From contig NC_068974.1 in the NCBI RefSeq assembly GCF_016808095.1, positions 4,712,001 to 4,776,000 of the forward strand: a stretch of 64,000 nt of DNA. Direction: 5' to 3'. This document shows positions 46,932 through 57,717 of this stretch, one piece after another; position 1 is the first letter of the stretch; each line of letters begins with the position of its first letter. A program made the position numbers and the translations under genes. A model generated the notes under the pieces. It worked only from the letters and a program-made list of their open reading frames with translations. It did no database searches and was not told where the DNA came from. Source of the DNA: Vigna angularis. Its lineage: Eukaryota; Streptophyta; Magnoliopsida; Fabales; Fabaceae.

Positions 46932-47023
46932 AAACGGATGTCGAGTATCCGTTTGGATCTGAAGCGGATGTCGACGGATATCGACATCCGTTTCAGATCC
47001 AAACGGATACCCGACATCCGTTT
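46932..47023. repeat. Large palindrome, 42-bp arms, 8-bp loop
   Basis: The left arm (46932-46973, starting AAACGGATGTCG) and right arm (46982-47023) are inverted copies with two mismatches, around the loop ACGGATAT. Each arm is itself made of repeats of the CGGATGTCG word, so nested smaller hairpins are also possible. It lies about 300 bases upstream of the PMD start codon. Confidence 0.9.
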
Positions 47024-47524
47024 TTGGCTTGGTTATCTTCTTCCTTTCTCCCAACACACGCACACAGCAAAAACGCAGAGCATAGAACACAACACAGAGA
47101 TATATGCATTGTATTTAAAAAAAAAATTAAAAATATCATCACTAACCTTGTGGGAGAACGCACCGCCACACCTCACCGTCGCACCACCGCCGCACTACCG
47201 CGCTGCACCGCCGCACTGCCGTACTGTTGCACTGCCGCGCCACGCACCGCCCCACCGCTGAACCGCTGAAGGAGGAAGAAAACGGATATGAAGGAAAAAT
47301 GGAAGATGAGAAAAGGATGTGATGGAGTTTGGGTGAGAATCTGAGAGGGTTGGGAGGTGGGTGAGAAGGGGTAGAAAGATAGATTTTAGGGTTAAAGTAA
47401 ATAATTAGGATTAAAAAGTAAAAAGATTATTTTTGTAATTATAAAAGGTTAGTTTTGTAATTCAAAAAATATGTAATAGAATTGGGGAGGTGGAGGGAGA
47501 AAATGTGGTGGTGGAGGGAGTAAC
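47024..47524. other. Spacer upstream of the PMD pseudogene
   Basis: A run of CACCGCCGC-type words (47160-47260) opens short Pro/His/Ala-rich frames by composition. The rest is purine-rich, ending GGTGGAGGGAGTAACACCC. It may be the right end of the PMD-bearing element, but no terminal inverted repeat was found. Confidence 0.4.
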
Positions 47525-47815
47525 ACCCTACAAAATTTTGTTAACATATTGTGGCCATTGCAAACACTTTATGGTTACAATTAGATTCAAACTATGTTGA
47601 GTGTACACAACCTTCTTTAAAGGCAAAAATAATGTATTTTCAAATGGTTTTTAATTTATTCTACCGTCTATTTATATGAATTAGTATTGCTTTATCTCAA
47701 TTCTCAATTTTCTAAAATATTAGAATATAAAAATTTCATAATTCCATTGATAATTTTAGCAACAAAATTACTAACACAATTTAAAAGCAGTGACAAACAC
47801 TTAATTAGCGTATAT
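47525..47815 (+). repeat. Direct repeat, copy 1 (about 290 bp)
   Basis: From ACAAAATTTTGTTAACATAT to CACTTAATTAGCGTATA. It recurs, with few differences and one short indel, at about 51640-51918 in the same orientation. It has no coding content. Confidence 0.85.
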
Positions 47816-47870
47816 GTATAAATTATTTAAGTAAATCGATATCTGAAATCAAGTATGAAATGGAGAAGAC

Positions 47871-48999
47871 ATTGCAGAGCAGCTGCAGTGGAATAGTTAG
47901 TGTGGAATAACAAACCAAGAGGGGGTGAATTTGTTTTTAATAATAATGCGTGCCTTTTAAAATTTCTTCTCAATTTAACTTACCGAGCAAATAATAACGA
48001 TAAATAAAAAGAGTAAAGTTGAGAGAAATTTGCACTGATGATTTTATCCTGGTTCAGATCTTACTAATCCTACATCCAGTCGCTTATCTCAAATCAAGAT
48101 AAATAGTTCACTACTCACAAAACAATTACAAATTACAATCACAAAGAAATAATTTGTAAAAGTTTAGAAACCACATCTCTTGTTACCCCAAGAGATGAAA
48201 GTCACTTCCCCTGTAAACCACAAGGGATAAACACCTCCTCTGAATCTTCACAAAGGATGAACACCTCCTCCGAATGCTTCACGAAGGATGATATGCTTTT
48301 AACTCAACAACAACAACAATACTCAATCACACTCACTGTGAAAGTTCTCGCTCTATGCCAACAGCAACAACACTCAATCACACTCCCTATGAATTTCTCG
48401 CTCTATGCCAACACGCCAAGTTCTCAAAGCCACAGCACAAGGGTTCAACAAACCGTAGAACACTTATCACCACACACTGCAGATAGGATTTTTCGAAATA
48501 TACTTCTTTCGTATTTTGTATTTCGCATTTTTGAATGAGAGTCCATATCTAATTTATAGAGATCTCACTCAAGGATACCTCCAAAAATTCGTTGTCAACT
48601 AATTAACATGTGATAACCAATTATCAATTATGGTAATTAATTATGCATTTAATGAATGCACAACGGTAAAAAACTTGTTTAAAATTTCTCATAATTGCTC
48701 ATTATAATCAATTATGACAAGTCATAATTGATTATTGATAATCGATTATTATAAATTGATAATCAAATATCTTGAGTATAAAATGAGGTTTTCTGATTCA
48801 AAAAACATTTTAATGCAACCTAAGGAAAACAATAAATAGAATCAAAGATACACCACATCCTATACATAAATCTACTAAATTACAAAAACTTTAATATAAA
48901 AACAAGTCTTCATGAAGATCTTCCTGCAATAAGAACACTCGAGACTTGATTTTGAGACATCATCAAAATTTCTGCTCTTCAACTTTATGCTAATAAACA
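47871..48999 (-). mobile_element. Copia LTR, solo, minus orientation
   Basis: The reverse complement matches the 5' LTR at 54117-55156 along its length. Shared text includes GGTATCCTTGAGTGAGATCTC, the AATCGATTATC-type palindromes and GAGGTGTTCATCC-type tandem units (48210-48300). The left edge equals the LTR's GCTGCACCGC end. The right edge, reverse-complemented, is TGTTTATTAGC. No coding region is attached on either side and no target duplication was seen. Confidence 0.75.
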
Positions 49000-49012
49000 T
49001 TACAAATTATTT

Positions 49013-49649
49013 AAGGTGTCTTAAAATGGGCTAAAACTTAACCTAAAAGAGTCACCTTGGTTGGCTTGGAGAGCAAGGAGAAATCCTCTCCAATAGGAGG
49101 GAGACAAGTGGCAAAAATCCTCTCAAATGAGAGAGTAACAAGTGGCCACTACCTATGGAAAAACTCTACATTCCTAGAGTGACACATGGCCACTAACTAG
49201 GAGGAAAACTCTCTAATGGGAAGCTTCCACATGTCTAGGACGAAATTCTTCTCCCTTGTTCTCCAAACTTAGCCAAAATGTTGACCCCTTGATCAACACA
49301 CCTATTTTGGATGTCCAAGCATAGTCAACTTTGGGTCTTGGCCCTTTGTTGACTTGTTTGGTCAAAATCCTATTCTACTTGACATAAAATACAAGGCCCA
49401 ATTGAAATCTTACACTACTAGGCCCATAATACAAAGAGCAAATAAAATCTAAACTACTTGGCCCATAATACAAAGGCTAAATAAAATCTAGACTACTTGA
49501 CCCAAAATACAAGGCTCAAAATTATTCTTACTCTACTAAATATTTATGATGACTTAAGATGACCCAAGAGAAAGAGTCTAGACCTATCTTCCATAGATGT
49601 CTCCAACTCTTCATGAATGTGCTAGGTCATGGCTAGGGGTATGCGATCA
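49013..49649 (-). mobile_element. Gypsy LTR, inverted copy of the LTR at 4154
   Basis: The reverse complement matches 4154-4790. It contains the GGGCCTTGTATT-type repeats and GAGGATTTTTGCCACTTGTC, and ends TGATCGCATACCCC at 49649. The last 280 or so bases of the LTR are missing on the left, where the copia LTR begins. It is inserted in copia RNase H sequence, which resumes at 49650. Confidence 0.75.
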
Positions 49650-50125
49650 GGTAGTGATTGGGCAGAATCAATGGATGACATGAAGAGTACGTAAGGATAC
49701 ATTTTCTCACTAGGATCATCTATCTTATCTTGGGCCATCAAAGAAACAAGCAACCGTGGCACAATCAACATCAGAACCATAGTATGTAGCAACTGCTGAA
49801 ACCATGAGTCAAGCAATATGACTACGAAGAATACTTGAAGAAATTAGTGAACCACAAGATGGACCGACTATTATCTATTGCGACAACAAATCGACCATAG
49901 CAATAACAAAAAATCCAGTCCATCATAAAAGAACGAAACACATATTGAATTGTGCCATTAAATATAACTTCATTCGAGACAAAGAGACAATTAAACAAAT
50001 TCGACTTGAGTACTACCAAACAAAAGACCACATTGCAGATATTTTTACAAAGTCATTACCATGACCAAGATTTGAATTACTACGCACTATACTTGGAGTT
50101 ACTAAATTTGCATTAAGGAGGGGTA
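49650..50125 (+). pseudogene. Ty1/copia RNase H remnant
   Basis: Three-frame reading gives the standard copia end: GSDWAESMDDMKST, YTFSLGSSI-like, KKQATVAQSTSEPXYVA-like (a frameshift occurs here), LRRILEEISEPQDGPTIIYC, DNKSTIAITKNPVHHKRTKH, IRDKETIKQIRLEYYQTKDH and IADIFTKSLP. Two stops replace conserved Trp and Arg positions. It ends before a purine-rich tract (AAGGAGGGG, 50113-50121). The reverse transcriptase part lies on the other side of the inserted gypsy LTR and is not found. Confidence 0.8.
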
Positions 50126-50600
50126 TTAATGTGTAATGAAAATTCTAGAAGAATATAGAAAATCCTAACATAGAAGTACTAAAATGTAATAAAAATTCTA
50201 GAATGTTGTAGAAAAACTTAAGATAGGTAGAAAAAAATTAAGAACATTCTACATAGGTAGAAATCTAGAATATTTCACATAAGATGTCGCTAACATGTTC
50301 TAGAATAACTTATGAGTCTATAAATACCCATGTATTCTACCATTTGTGAAAGCCAACATCTACCACAACAAAGACAACTACAACACTTCTTCCAACTACT
50401 ACTTTCACATTTTCTCTACATTCTATTATCTGTACATTTTCTCTACTTCATCAACTATTTTTTTACAACCTCAAAATACTAACACTTCTTATAACACTTC
50501 GTATACCCAATCTCCATCCCACTGTGCCCATGCACTCACTCTTATTGGGTCTTCCACCAGGAAAATTCTAGATACACTTTATGCTGATCCTCCGCAATAG
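50126..50600 (+). mobile_element. 3' LTR of the copia remnant
   Basis: It follows the purine tract and begins near TTAATGTGTAATGAAAATTC. A TATA-like box (TCTATAAATACC) lies at 50316-50327. ATTCTAGAA words recur in its first half. The right end is estimated from a change in composition near 50600. Confidence 0.6.
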
Positions 50601-51639
50601 AGCAACACGATGCATGGGAAATGAAGAAAACTTGGAGGCTAGAAGACTGATTGGGAAGTTGTTAGAGAAGACCGGGTAAAAATATATTCATCAACTATAA
50701 GTGAAAAAAAACTGAATATAAAAGTTAGTATGAATATTAAACGAGTATTCCCTGCATGTAATTACTTTGTATTTTTAAGTTTTATGAGGCCTAAACTAAA
50801 ATCTACATGAGATATAAAAAACAATTAAAATATATGAATTGTGGCTGAATATTTGCCATTGTTCAATTATTCCTATATATTTAATAAATACTCCAATTAT
50901 AAGGTTGCTTTATTGCATTATTTTATCACATAATACTATTATATTATTTGATTGCATACGTTTATATAATTTGAGTATTTGTAGGCAATTTCTTAATCTA
51001 ACCCTAGGTTTTCATATCTAATAAATTCATTCATTGACTTAGAATTACAAAATTACATTTAATTGCAAAATTACAATTACATTTATATATAGAATAGGAA
51101 AAACTAGAAGGGACGATCAAATAAAGACATACTTATCATTTGCATTATAGATGTCATTTTATTATGATTATTAACCAAACGGAAAAAAATATTTATTATT
51201 TTTTCTAACAAGATGACTAAAATATGGAACCTTTCTTCCTACACTTTCACAATTTCGATTTGCACTCAAATTTTGTATTCTAGAATTATAATATAAAATA
51301 TAATTTTGTATATTCTTTATTGTACATTTCACAATACAAAATAAAAAATACATTTTGAATTATACAATTTAAAATATAAATATATTGAAAATTGTATTGA
51401 AAATACAATTTTTATATTATAAATTATACATTATAAAATACAAAATAAAAAATATATTTTGAATTATATAATTTAAAATACAGAGTTTATATTTTCAGAT
51501 GGTAGAATTTAAATTAAAAAAAAACTTATAAAAGAAGTGGTGGTTGAAATCATTGAGGTGTAGTAAGAAACTACCTAAAATATATGGGCCCATTTGTTTC
51601 TATGGTTATAATTAGATTCAAACACTTGACTTTACAAAC
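50601..51639. other. AT-rich spacer
   Basis: No gene seen. It contains poorly ordered repeats of the type ATAATATAAAATATAATTTTG between 51270 and 51480. Confidence 0.5.
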
Positions 51640-51918
51640 ATATTATACAAAATTTTGTTAACATATTGTGGCCATGCAAACATTTTATGGTTACAATTAG
51701 ATTTAAACTATGCTGAGTGTACACAACCTTCTTTTAAGGCAAAAATAATGTATTTTCAAATGGTTTTTAATTTATTCTACCGTCTATTTATATGAATTAG
51801 TATTGCTTTATATCAATTCTCAATTTTCTAAAATATTAGAATATAAAAATTTCATAATTGCATTGACAAATTTAGCAACAAAATTTAAAAGCAGTGACAA
51901 AAACTTAATTAGCGTATA
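51640..51918 (+). repeat. Direct repeat, copy 2
   Basis: Second copy of the 47525-47815 sequence, sharing words such as GTGTACACAACCTTCTTT and TGGTTTTTAATTTATTCTACC. Confidence 0.85.
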
Positions 51919-54116
51919 ATCAAGTATGAAATGAAGAGGACATTACAAATTTAGTAGTTGTAGAATAAATATTGAAATTTTAGGGTGCTTCTCAAAATCA
52001 AGCTAATTAGTTGAGAAGGACCTAATTGTAAATATTAAGTATTATTTAAAAAACTATATCATGTGATTTACTAAAAGTATTTAGGGACTAAGTTGAAAAT
52101 AATAAAAATTAATTAAGGTTCAAATTGTAATTAATATATAATATTTAGATACCAATTTACAAATTAAAAAATTTAAGAACTTATAAGCAAGAGGTGTTTT
52201 AGAAATTGGTAGAAAATAATTTATTTGGGTTAAAAATAGTTGCAAACAATTAATATATTCTATATTACTATGTTAATTATTAATTTAAATAATCATGGAT
52301 GTTTCGCATATCAATCGAGTTTTTTATTTACAAAACATTTCCATCGATTTCCTTAAAACAAAATTATCATAATTAGTCTAATTTAAATTATCATAAAAAA
52401 ATTATCCTAGAAAAAAGTAACCCTTACCCTTTTGAGAGAAAAGATTATTAAATATGTTTATTAATTGAGAGATGAAAGAGTTTGAAAGCATGATGATGAA
52501 GAAGAGAAGAAGAGCAATAGAATTAAGCGTTGAATAGATGGTCATGATAGCTATGCCAAAAGGAGGCAGAAGTGATGGTTGGTTTTCTTTCCCTGAAACG
52601 GAAAGCAATTAAAGAGAAATTTGATTTGTGTGGGTTTTGGATAATAATGATTCCTTTAGATGATAACAAGAAATGGTCCCTTAGAGTCATGAAATCGACT
52701 TTCATGTCCATTTCTGTCACCTTGGGGCGGTGGAATATACTTCCACTATGTCTTATCATTCCCACCAAACAAACTCACACCCATGCTCAAATATCTTCAT
52801 ACCCTTTTTTTATTTATTAAACCTTATTAATTAAACAATAATTAATATTCTACTTAATTAATTAATTCATCTTAACCCCTCTTTCTTTTTCCTTCATCGA
52901 GTCCTGGCGTATTATTCATATGTTCTTCAACCTTGCATTGAAGAAAATGAATGCAAACTATCTATTTGTTTATCTCTTTGGAATGGGATTTTGGTTAGAG
53001 CACTATGACGTAATAATAGTGAAAACCAAGAGCACTATGAAGCCTCTTTTGACTTCTTCCTTTGAAAAAAGTTAGTTTAATATACGAAAGTATACGATGT
53101 TATATATCCAATAAAAGTTAAGAATGCATGCTTTCATAATGTAAAACAAGTTATATATAAATGAAGAAATATGCATAAACTTTTGAGAAAAATGAAAGAA
53201 TTAATATTAGATTTGCTTGACTTTTTAATTTTTCAAACTAATTAATATAACATTTCGTATAAATTATGATGGTTATTTAAAATAATCTTTTTTAAAATTA
53301 TAATAAGACAATTTTGAATCTTCATATTTTACATGTAAAATATAACAGTTTTAACCATCATTTTTTAACTATTATATTTTGCATATATTAACTGTTATTT
53401 CTAAATTTGGTAACGTTCTTTAAGTTTTTCCTTTTTTATAAAGGAGTTATGATTATTTTTTTTGTTCAATGTTTACTACAATAAAAATGTGTATTTATGA
53501 TAGAATATTATTGAAGGAAAATCATTATCAACGAAATAGGAAGTGGTTACTTAACCACGATTTATGGTCGTCGGTAATGGTGTTAGTAATACTGTCGATA
53601 AATGAAATGTGCTTCGAGTTTATGAAATCAGAAATTGTGTTTCTCTTCCCCCAATTTCATTTTCTCCAAAACTCTTCATCTCCAATGCCCCCTGCTTCTC
53701 TTCTTCACAATCTCACCCTTTGGCTCACTGGTCCTCCCTCTGCCCCAACCACCACTACAATTCGGTCTACCCCAACCTCCATTGTCGTTGAAGCCCGTCA
53801 TTCCCCAACCTTCATTGCGATTCGGTCCTTACTTTTCCCCTTTCTCAATTGCACGTCTGTCTTGGAACGTCGGTGTCGTGAGCAAGGTGGTGGTCGACGT
53901 GATAGTGGCTAGTGTCGTTGTGTGAGAAGTCTTCCATTATTGCGAGGGAAGCTATTTTCGGGGTCTATCGTGGAGGTAAGTTTGTGTTTTTATTGATGAA
54001 GAGCAAAAACTTATGTATTGGCATGCAATGATATGTACTTTAAATGGATCTGTGCATTCTGATTTCATAAAAAAACATTTGGTTATTTTCATTTGAGGTA
54101 GAGCAGAAGAAGTAAA
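51919..54116. other. AT-rich spacer without supported genes
   Basis: Short frames exist at 52402-52820 and 53469-53925, but none resembles a known family or has a plausible start context. Composition is AT-rich except for 53640-53930. Confidence 0.45.
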
Positions 54117-55156
54117 TGTTAGCTTAAAGATGAAGCTTAGAAGTTTTAATGATATCTCAAAGTCAAGTCTCAAGTGCTCATACTGCAAGAAAACCTTCAT
54201 GAAAACTTGGTTTATGTTAAAGCCTTTTGTAATTCAATAGTTTTATGTATAGGGTATTATTTATCCTTGATTACATGTATTGTGTGCTTAAAAGTTTTCT
54301 AAATTTTTTTGCCTTGGAATAATTGATTACCAACTTATGATAATCGATTATCACGAGCAATTATGAGACTTTTCAATCAATTTTTTTTACAATTGTGCAT
54401 ACATTAAATGCATAATCGATTACCTCATTTAGATAATCGATTAGCACACATTAAATAGCTGACAACGGATATTTAGAGGTATCCTTGAGTGAGATCTCTA
54501 TATATTGGATTGGGATTTTCATTCTAAAATATGAAATACGTAGATTTCGAAAAAGCTTATCTATTTTGCTATGTGTTGTGGTAAATGTATTTTAGGGCTT
54601 GTGTAACCCTTCTGCTTGTGGCTTTTAGAACTTGGTATTAGCATAGAGTGAGAACTTTCACTGGAGTTGTGATCGAGTGTTGTTGCTATTAGTGAGTTAA
54701 AGCTTGTAATCCTTTGTGAAGATTCAAAGGAGGTGCTCATCCTTTGTGAAGATTCAAAGGAGGTGCTCATCCTTCGTGAAGCATTCGAAGGAGGTGTTCA
54801 TCCCTTGTGGGTTTCAGGGGAAGTGAGTTTCATCTCTTGGGGGTAACAAGAGAAGTGTTCTAACCTAAACTTGTTTATTTTCCTTGTGATTGTAATAGTT
54901 TGTTGGTTTGTGATAGTGGATCATTAATTCTCATTTGAGATTAACAACTGGATGTAGGATCTTTGTGATCTAAATCAATATAAAATCACTTGTGATATTT
55001 TCTCTCTTTCTTATGCTCTTATTTGTTTTAATTTATCGTTAAGGAATTTAAATTAAAAGAGAAAATATTTAAAGGCACAATTTGCAATTAGAAACCAATT
55101 CAACTGTCCTCTTGGTTTGTTGTTCACGCTAACCATTCTGCTGCACCGCTCTAACA
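54117..55156 (+). mobile_element. 5' LTR of a copia element, 1,040 bp
   Basis: It runs from TGTTAGCTTAAAG to CCGCTCTAACA, directly before a tRNA-Met-type primer-binding site. A TATA-like box (TCTATATATTGG) lies at 54497-54508. AATCGATTA palindromes occur near 54348 and 54432. The minus-strand copy at 47871-48999 confirms the family. Confidence 0.8.
54713..54800 (+). repeat. 30-bp tandem repeat in the LTR, three copies
   Basis: The unit reads GATTCAAAGGAGGTGCTCAT plus CCTTTGTGAA. Two exact copies are followed by a diverged third. Similar units occur in the other LTR copy near 48210-48300. Confidence 0.85.
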
Positions 55157-55157
55157 A

Positions 55158-55170
55158 TTGGTATCAGAAA
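55158..55170 (+). other. Copia primer-binding site
   Basis: TTGGTATCAGAAA lies two bases after the LTR's CA end. The first ten bases match the initiator tRNA-Met complement used by plant copia elements. Confidence 0.75.
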
Positions 55171-55461
55171 TTGCTTTGATAGCAATTCAAAATGACGGGG
55201 CAACATCAAAGCTTTGCTATGGGTGCATCTATCAATAGACCTCCATTGTTTACTAGATAAAACTATGCTTTTTGGAAAGTTAGAATGCAATTTTTTATGG
55301 AATATGTTGATGGTGAGATTCTGAAACTATCACAAATGGTCCTTTTGTTCCTATTGTTTTTATTAACAATTTGTAGGAACTTAAACCTCGTGACCAATTG
55401 AATGCTAACGATAGATGGAGATCCCAACAGGATGTAAGGGCTCGTAATATAATACTAATAC

Positions 55462-57001
55462 GCTGTCGTTGAAGCTACCAAATTAATACTACTTTTCAAG
55501 GCAACTTCAGTATTGTCAAGTAATATTCAATAAAGTAGATAGGGTTAAAGTAACCTTGAGTCGTCTCCCAACGAATACGGAATTGCTTTTCAATATTTGA
55601 CTCTTATGAATGCTATGCAATGCTTAAGAATAAAAGTGAGAAATTATGCTAATGAAGTTAATGTTTGAAGAACAAATAGGAAACCTAGAAACAATTATAA
55701 TGAAATAGGCTAATTCCACTACTTTTCCAAGATAGATTCATCATCGGTTATCAACATATCATTGTTCAATTGATTGTTGTTCGAGTTTCAAATTAGTTAA
55801 AGTACATTCTTAATTAATTTGAGGGTGATCATGCAGTTAACCAAAGTAGATTCTCAATCAAATGCAAGACCTTTCTAGATTATTCACAATGAATTCAACC
55901 AAAGTACATTCTCAATCAAATTCTATTGTGTTTAATCATGTCTATTCTTAAATCTACTAACCAAATTAAAAGCTAATTAATCAAAGTAAATTCTCAATTA
56001 ATTATAGTTGAAATTATTACCACCAATCAAAGTACATTCTCAATTAATAGCAAAAACTCGTTTAATCATATGAAAGTTCTTAAATTTAATCAAAGTAGAT
56101 TCTCAACCAAACCTAGAAACCCTTGAACTCATATGATTAATATGCATGTAGATTTAAACACGTTATGACGGAAAAATCATTGCTTTTAATATGATTGAGA
56201 GATGAAAGACATAGAAAGAGAGCAACTCAAATCAATAATCAAAAGAAATAATTGCATTAATTCAACTTAACCTTATAATATATAATGAAATCACAGTGGA
56301 ATAGCCCTAGAAGCTTAGCCCTCCATGGATGGAGTAGAATACATGGAAAAATAAAAGTGAGAGGAGTGGTGGATGAATCCTTCCAGTGGAGTCCGAGAAT
56401 GAATGAGTTCTGCCTCCCTTGGGTCTCTTTATATAGGCTTGATTGGGCTTGGACTCTGAATCTTCTGTTGATAAGATCTTTTATCTTATAACTAATATCT
56501 TTCAAATATTCAATAGATTTAATCAGTTTTTGAGAATATTTGATAATATCTTTTCTAGATTCAAAAAGATTAGGCAAATATTATCTATTGATTTTTATTG
56601 ATATAGTTAAATAAGGTAATTATTTAACAATATCAAATAAAATATCTTAAGATATATTTTCTCCAAATTATCTTTTAAAATAAACTTGCTCAAAATTACA
56701 TTTCAACCTTTTTTATTTTATTCAAAATTGCACAGAAGTTCAGAAATTTCCTCTAATTGCACTTTAGCCTTTTCTTTCTATTCAGAATTGCAATTCAAAC
56801 TTTAATTCCAACTGCATCAATAAACATTAGACTATCCAAAATAATTTATGCAACAAAAACAAAATTTTAAGCCTCTTTAATTCCCAAACCCGATAAATTC
56901 AATAGTCACAAATTCACTTTAAATCAATCATTTAAGCACAAGAATCTCATAAAAAATTTGAATTTTAAAACATAAATGTGGGCATAAATATGCACTCATC
57001 A
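55462..57001 (-). mobile_element. LTR-like insert in copia gag, 1,540 bp, minus orientation
   Basis: Flanked by AATAC on both sides (55457-55461 and 57002-57006). Read on the minus strand it starts TGATGAGTGCATATTT and carries a TATA box (CCTATATAAAG, about 56430-56440). It ends in a region related in layout to the other TGAT-starting inserts (GAGACGACTC-type phrase near 55563). It has no coding content. A six-fold interspersed motif lies at 55798-56110. It looks like a solo LTR, although its right terminus (minus sense) does not end in a clean CA. Confidence 0.65.
55798..56110. repeat. Interspersed motif CAAAGTANATTCTCAA, six copies
   Basis: Copies lie near 55799, 55844, 55902, 55983, 56030 and 56093, spaced 45 to 80 bases apart. 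Each is usually followed by TTAA or TCAA, and the intervening sequence is not conserved. Confidence 0.75.
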
Positions 57002-57717
57002 AATACCATTTGCTTTAACTGTTGATGAGTTTTATAGGGTCTCTACCTGTAAGGATCCTTAAGAGATGTGAGACATGTTGAGGGTCACTCACAAAGGAAC
57101 AAATGATATTAGGAGAGCAAGAAGGAATAATTTAATCCAAAAGTATGAGATGTTCCGTATGAAGCAAGGACAAACTATCATATATGTTCAGAAACGCTTC
57201 ACCCATATTGTGAATCGTCTCATTGGGTTAGGTAAGTCTTTCGAAAATGATGAATTAAATATTAAAATTCTTAAATCGTTGAATAGGACTTGGCAACCAA
57301 AGGTGATCGCTATAATTGACTCACAAAATCTCAATACCATGCTAATGGTTGCATTGTTTGGTAAGTTGAGAGAATATGAACTAGGTCTCGGAAGATTGAA
57401 CGAAGACGAAGAGAAAGGAAAGAAAAAGACACTTGCATTCAAATCTGAGATTGAAAAAGGTTAGAACATTAAGGAAGAAGAAGACTCTAAAGAGGAAGAA
57501 GAAAATATAGTTCTCTCCATTAAAAAGTTTATCAAGTTCATGTAGTCTAAGGGAAGAAAAAGATTTACAAGTGGAAAGAAGGAGAATCCAGAATCATCCT
57601 AAAACTACCGTTGTTATGATTGTGGAGAGAACGGATATATGAAGGCAGATTGCCCAAACCCAAAGAAGGGTGAAGAAAAAGACCAAAAGAAATTCTTCAA
57701 GAAAAAGAAGGCGTATT

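Larger units (their letters stand above)
55192..57717 (+). pseudogene. Ty1/copia gag, split by a 1.54-kb insert
   Basis: Gag begins MTGQHQSFAMGASINRPPLF (55192) and continues through NYAFWKVRMQFFMEYVDGEI, then shifts frame near 55330 into LNANDRWRSQQDVRARNIIL. After the insert (55462-57001) the frame resumes as TVDEFYR-like sequence. It then gives 57075-57464, which holds LRVTHKGTNDIRRARRNNLI, EMFRMKQGQTIIYVQKRFTH and VNRLIGLGKSFENDELNIKI. A zinc knuckle at 57616-57657 reads CYDCGENGYMKADC, where Tyr stands in the position of the conserved His, so metal binding is probably lost. Reading stops at 57717, where another insert begins, and the rest of pol is not found. Confidence 0.85.

Noticed and set aside
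46938..47269. Frames over the palindrome and CACCGCCGC repeat
   Set aside because: The residues come from simple repeat text and cross a hairpin; there is no start context.
52402..52820. Short minus-strand hydrophobic frames
   Set aside because: Possible small peptide, but frames on both strands are equally open and no family match or homologous context is visible.
53469..53925. Overlapping frames of 147 and 96 codons
   Set aside because: Three frames are open over the same Pro/Ser-rich low-complexity text, and none resembles a protein family.
54713..54800. 30-bp repeats that could be read as a CRISPR-like array
   Set aside because: The units are directly adjacent without spacers, lie in a plant LTR, and recur in another LTR copy.
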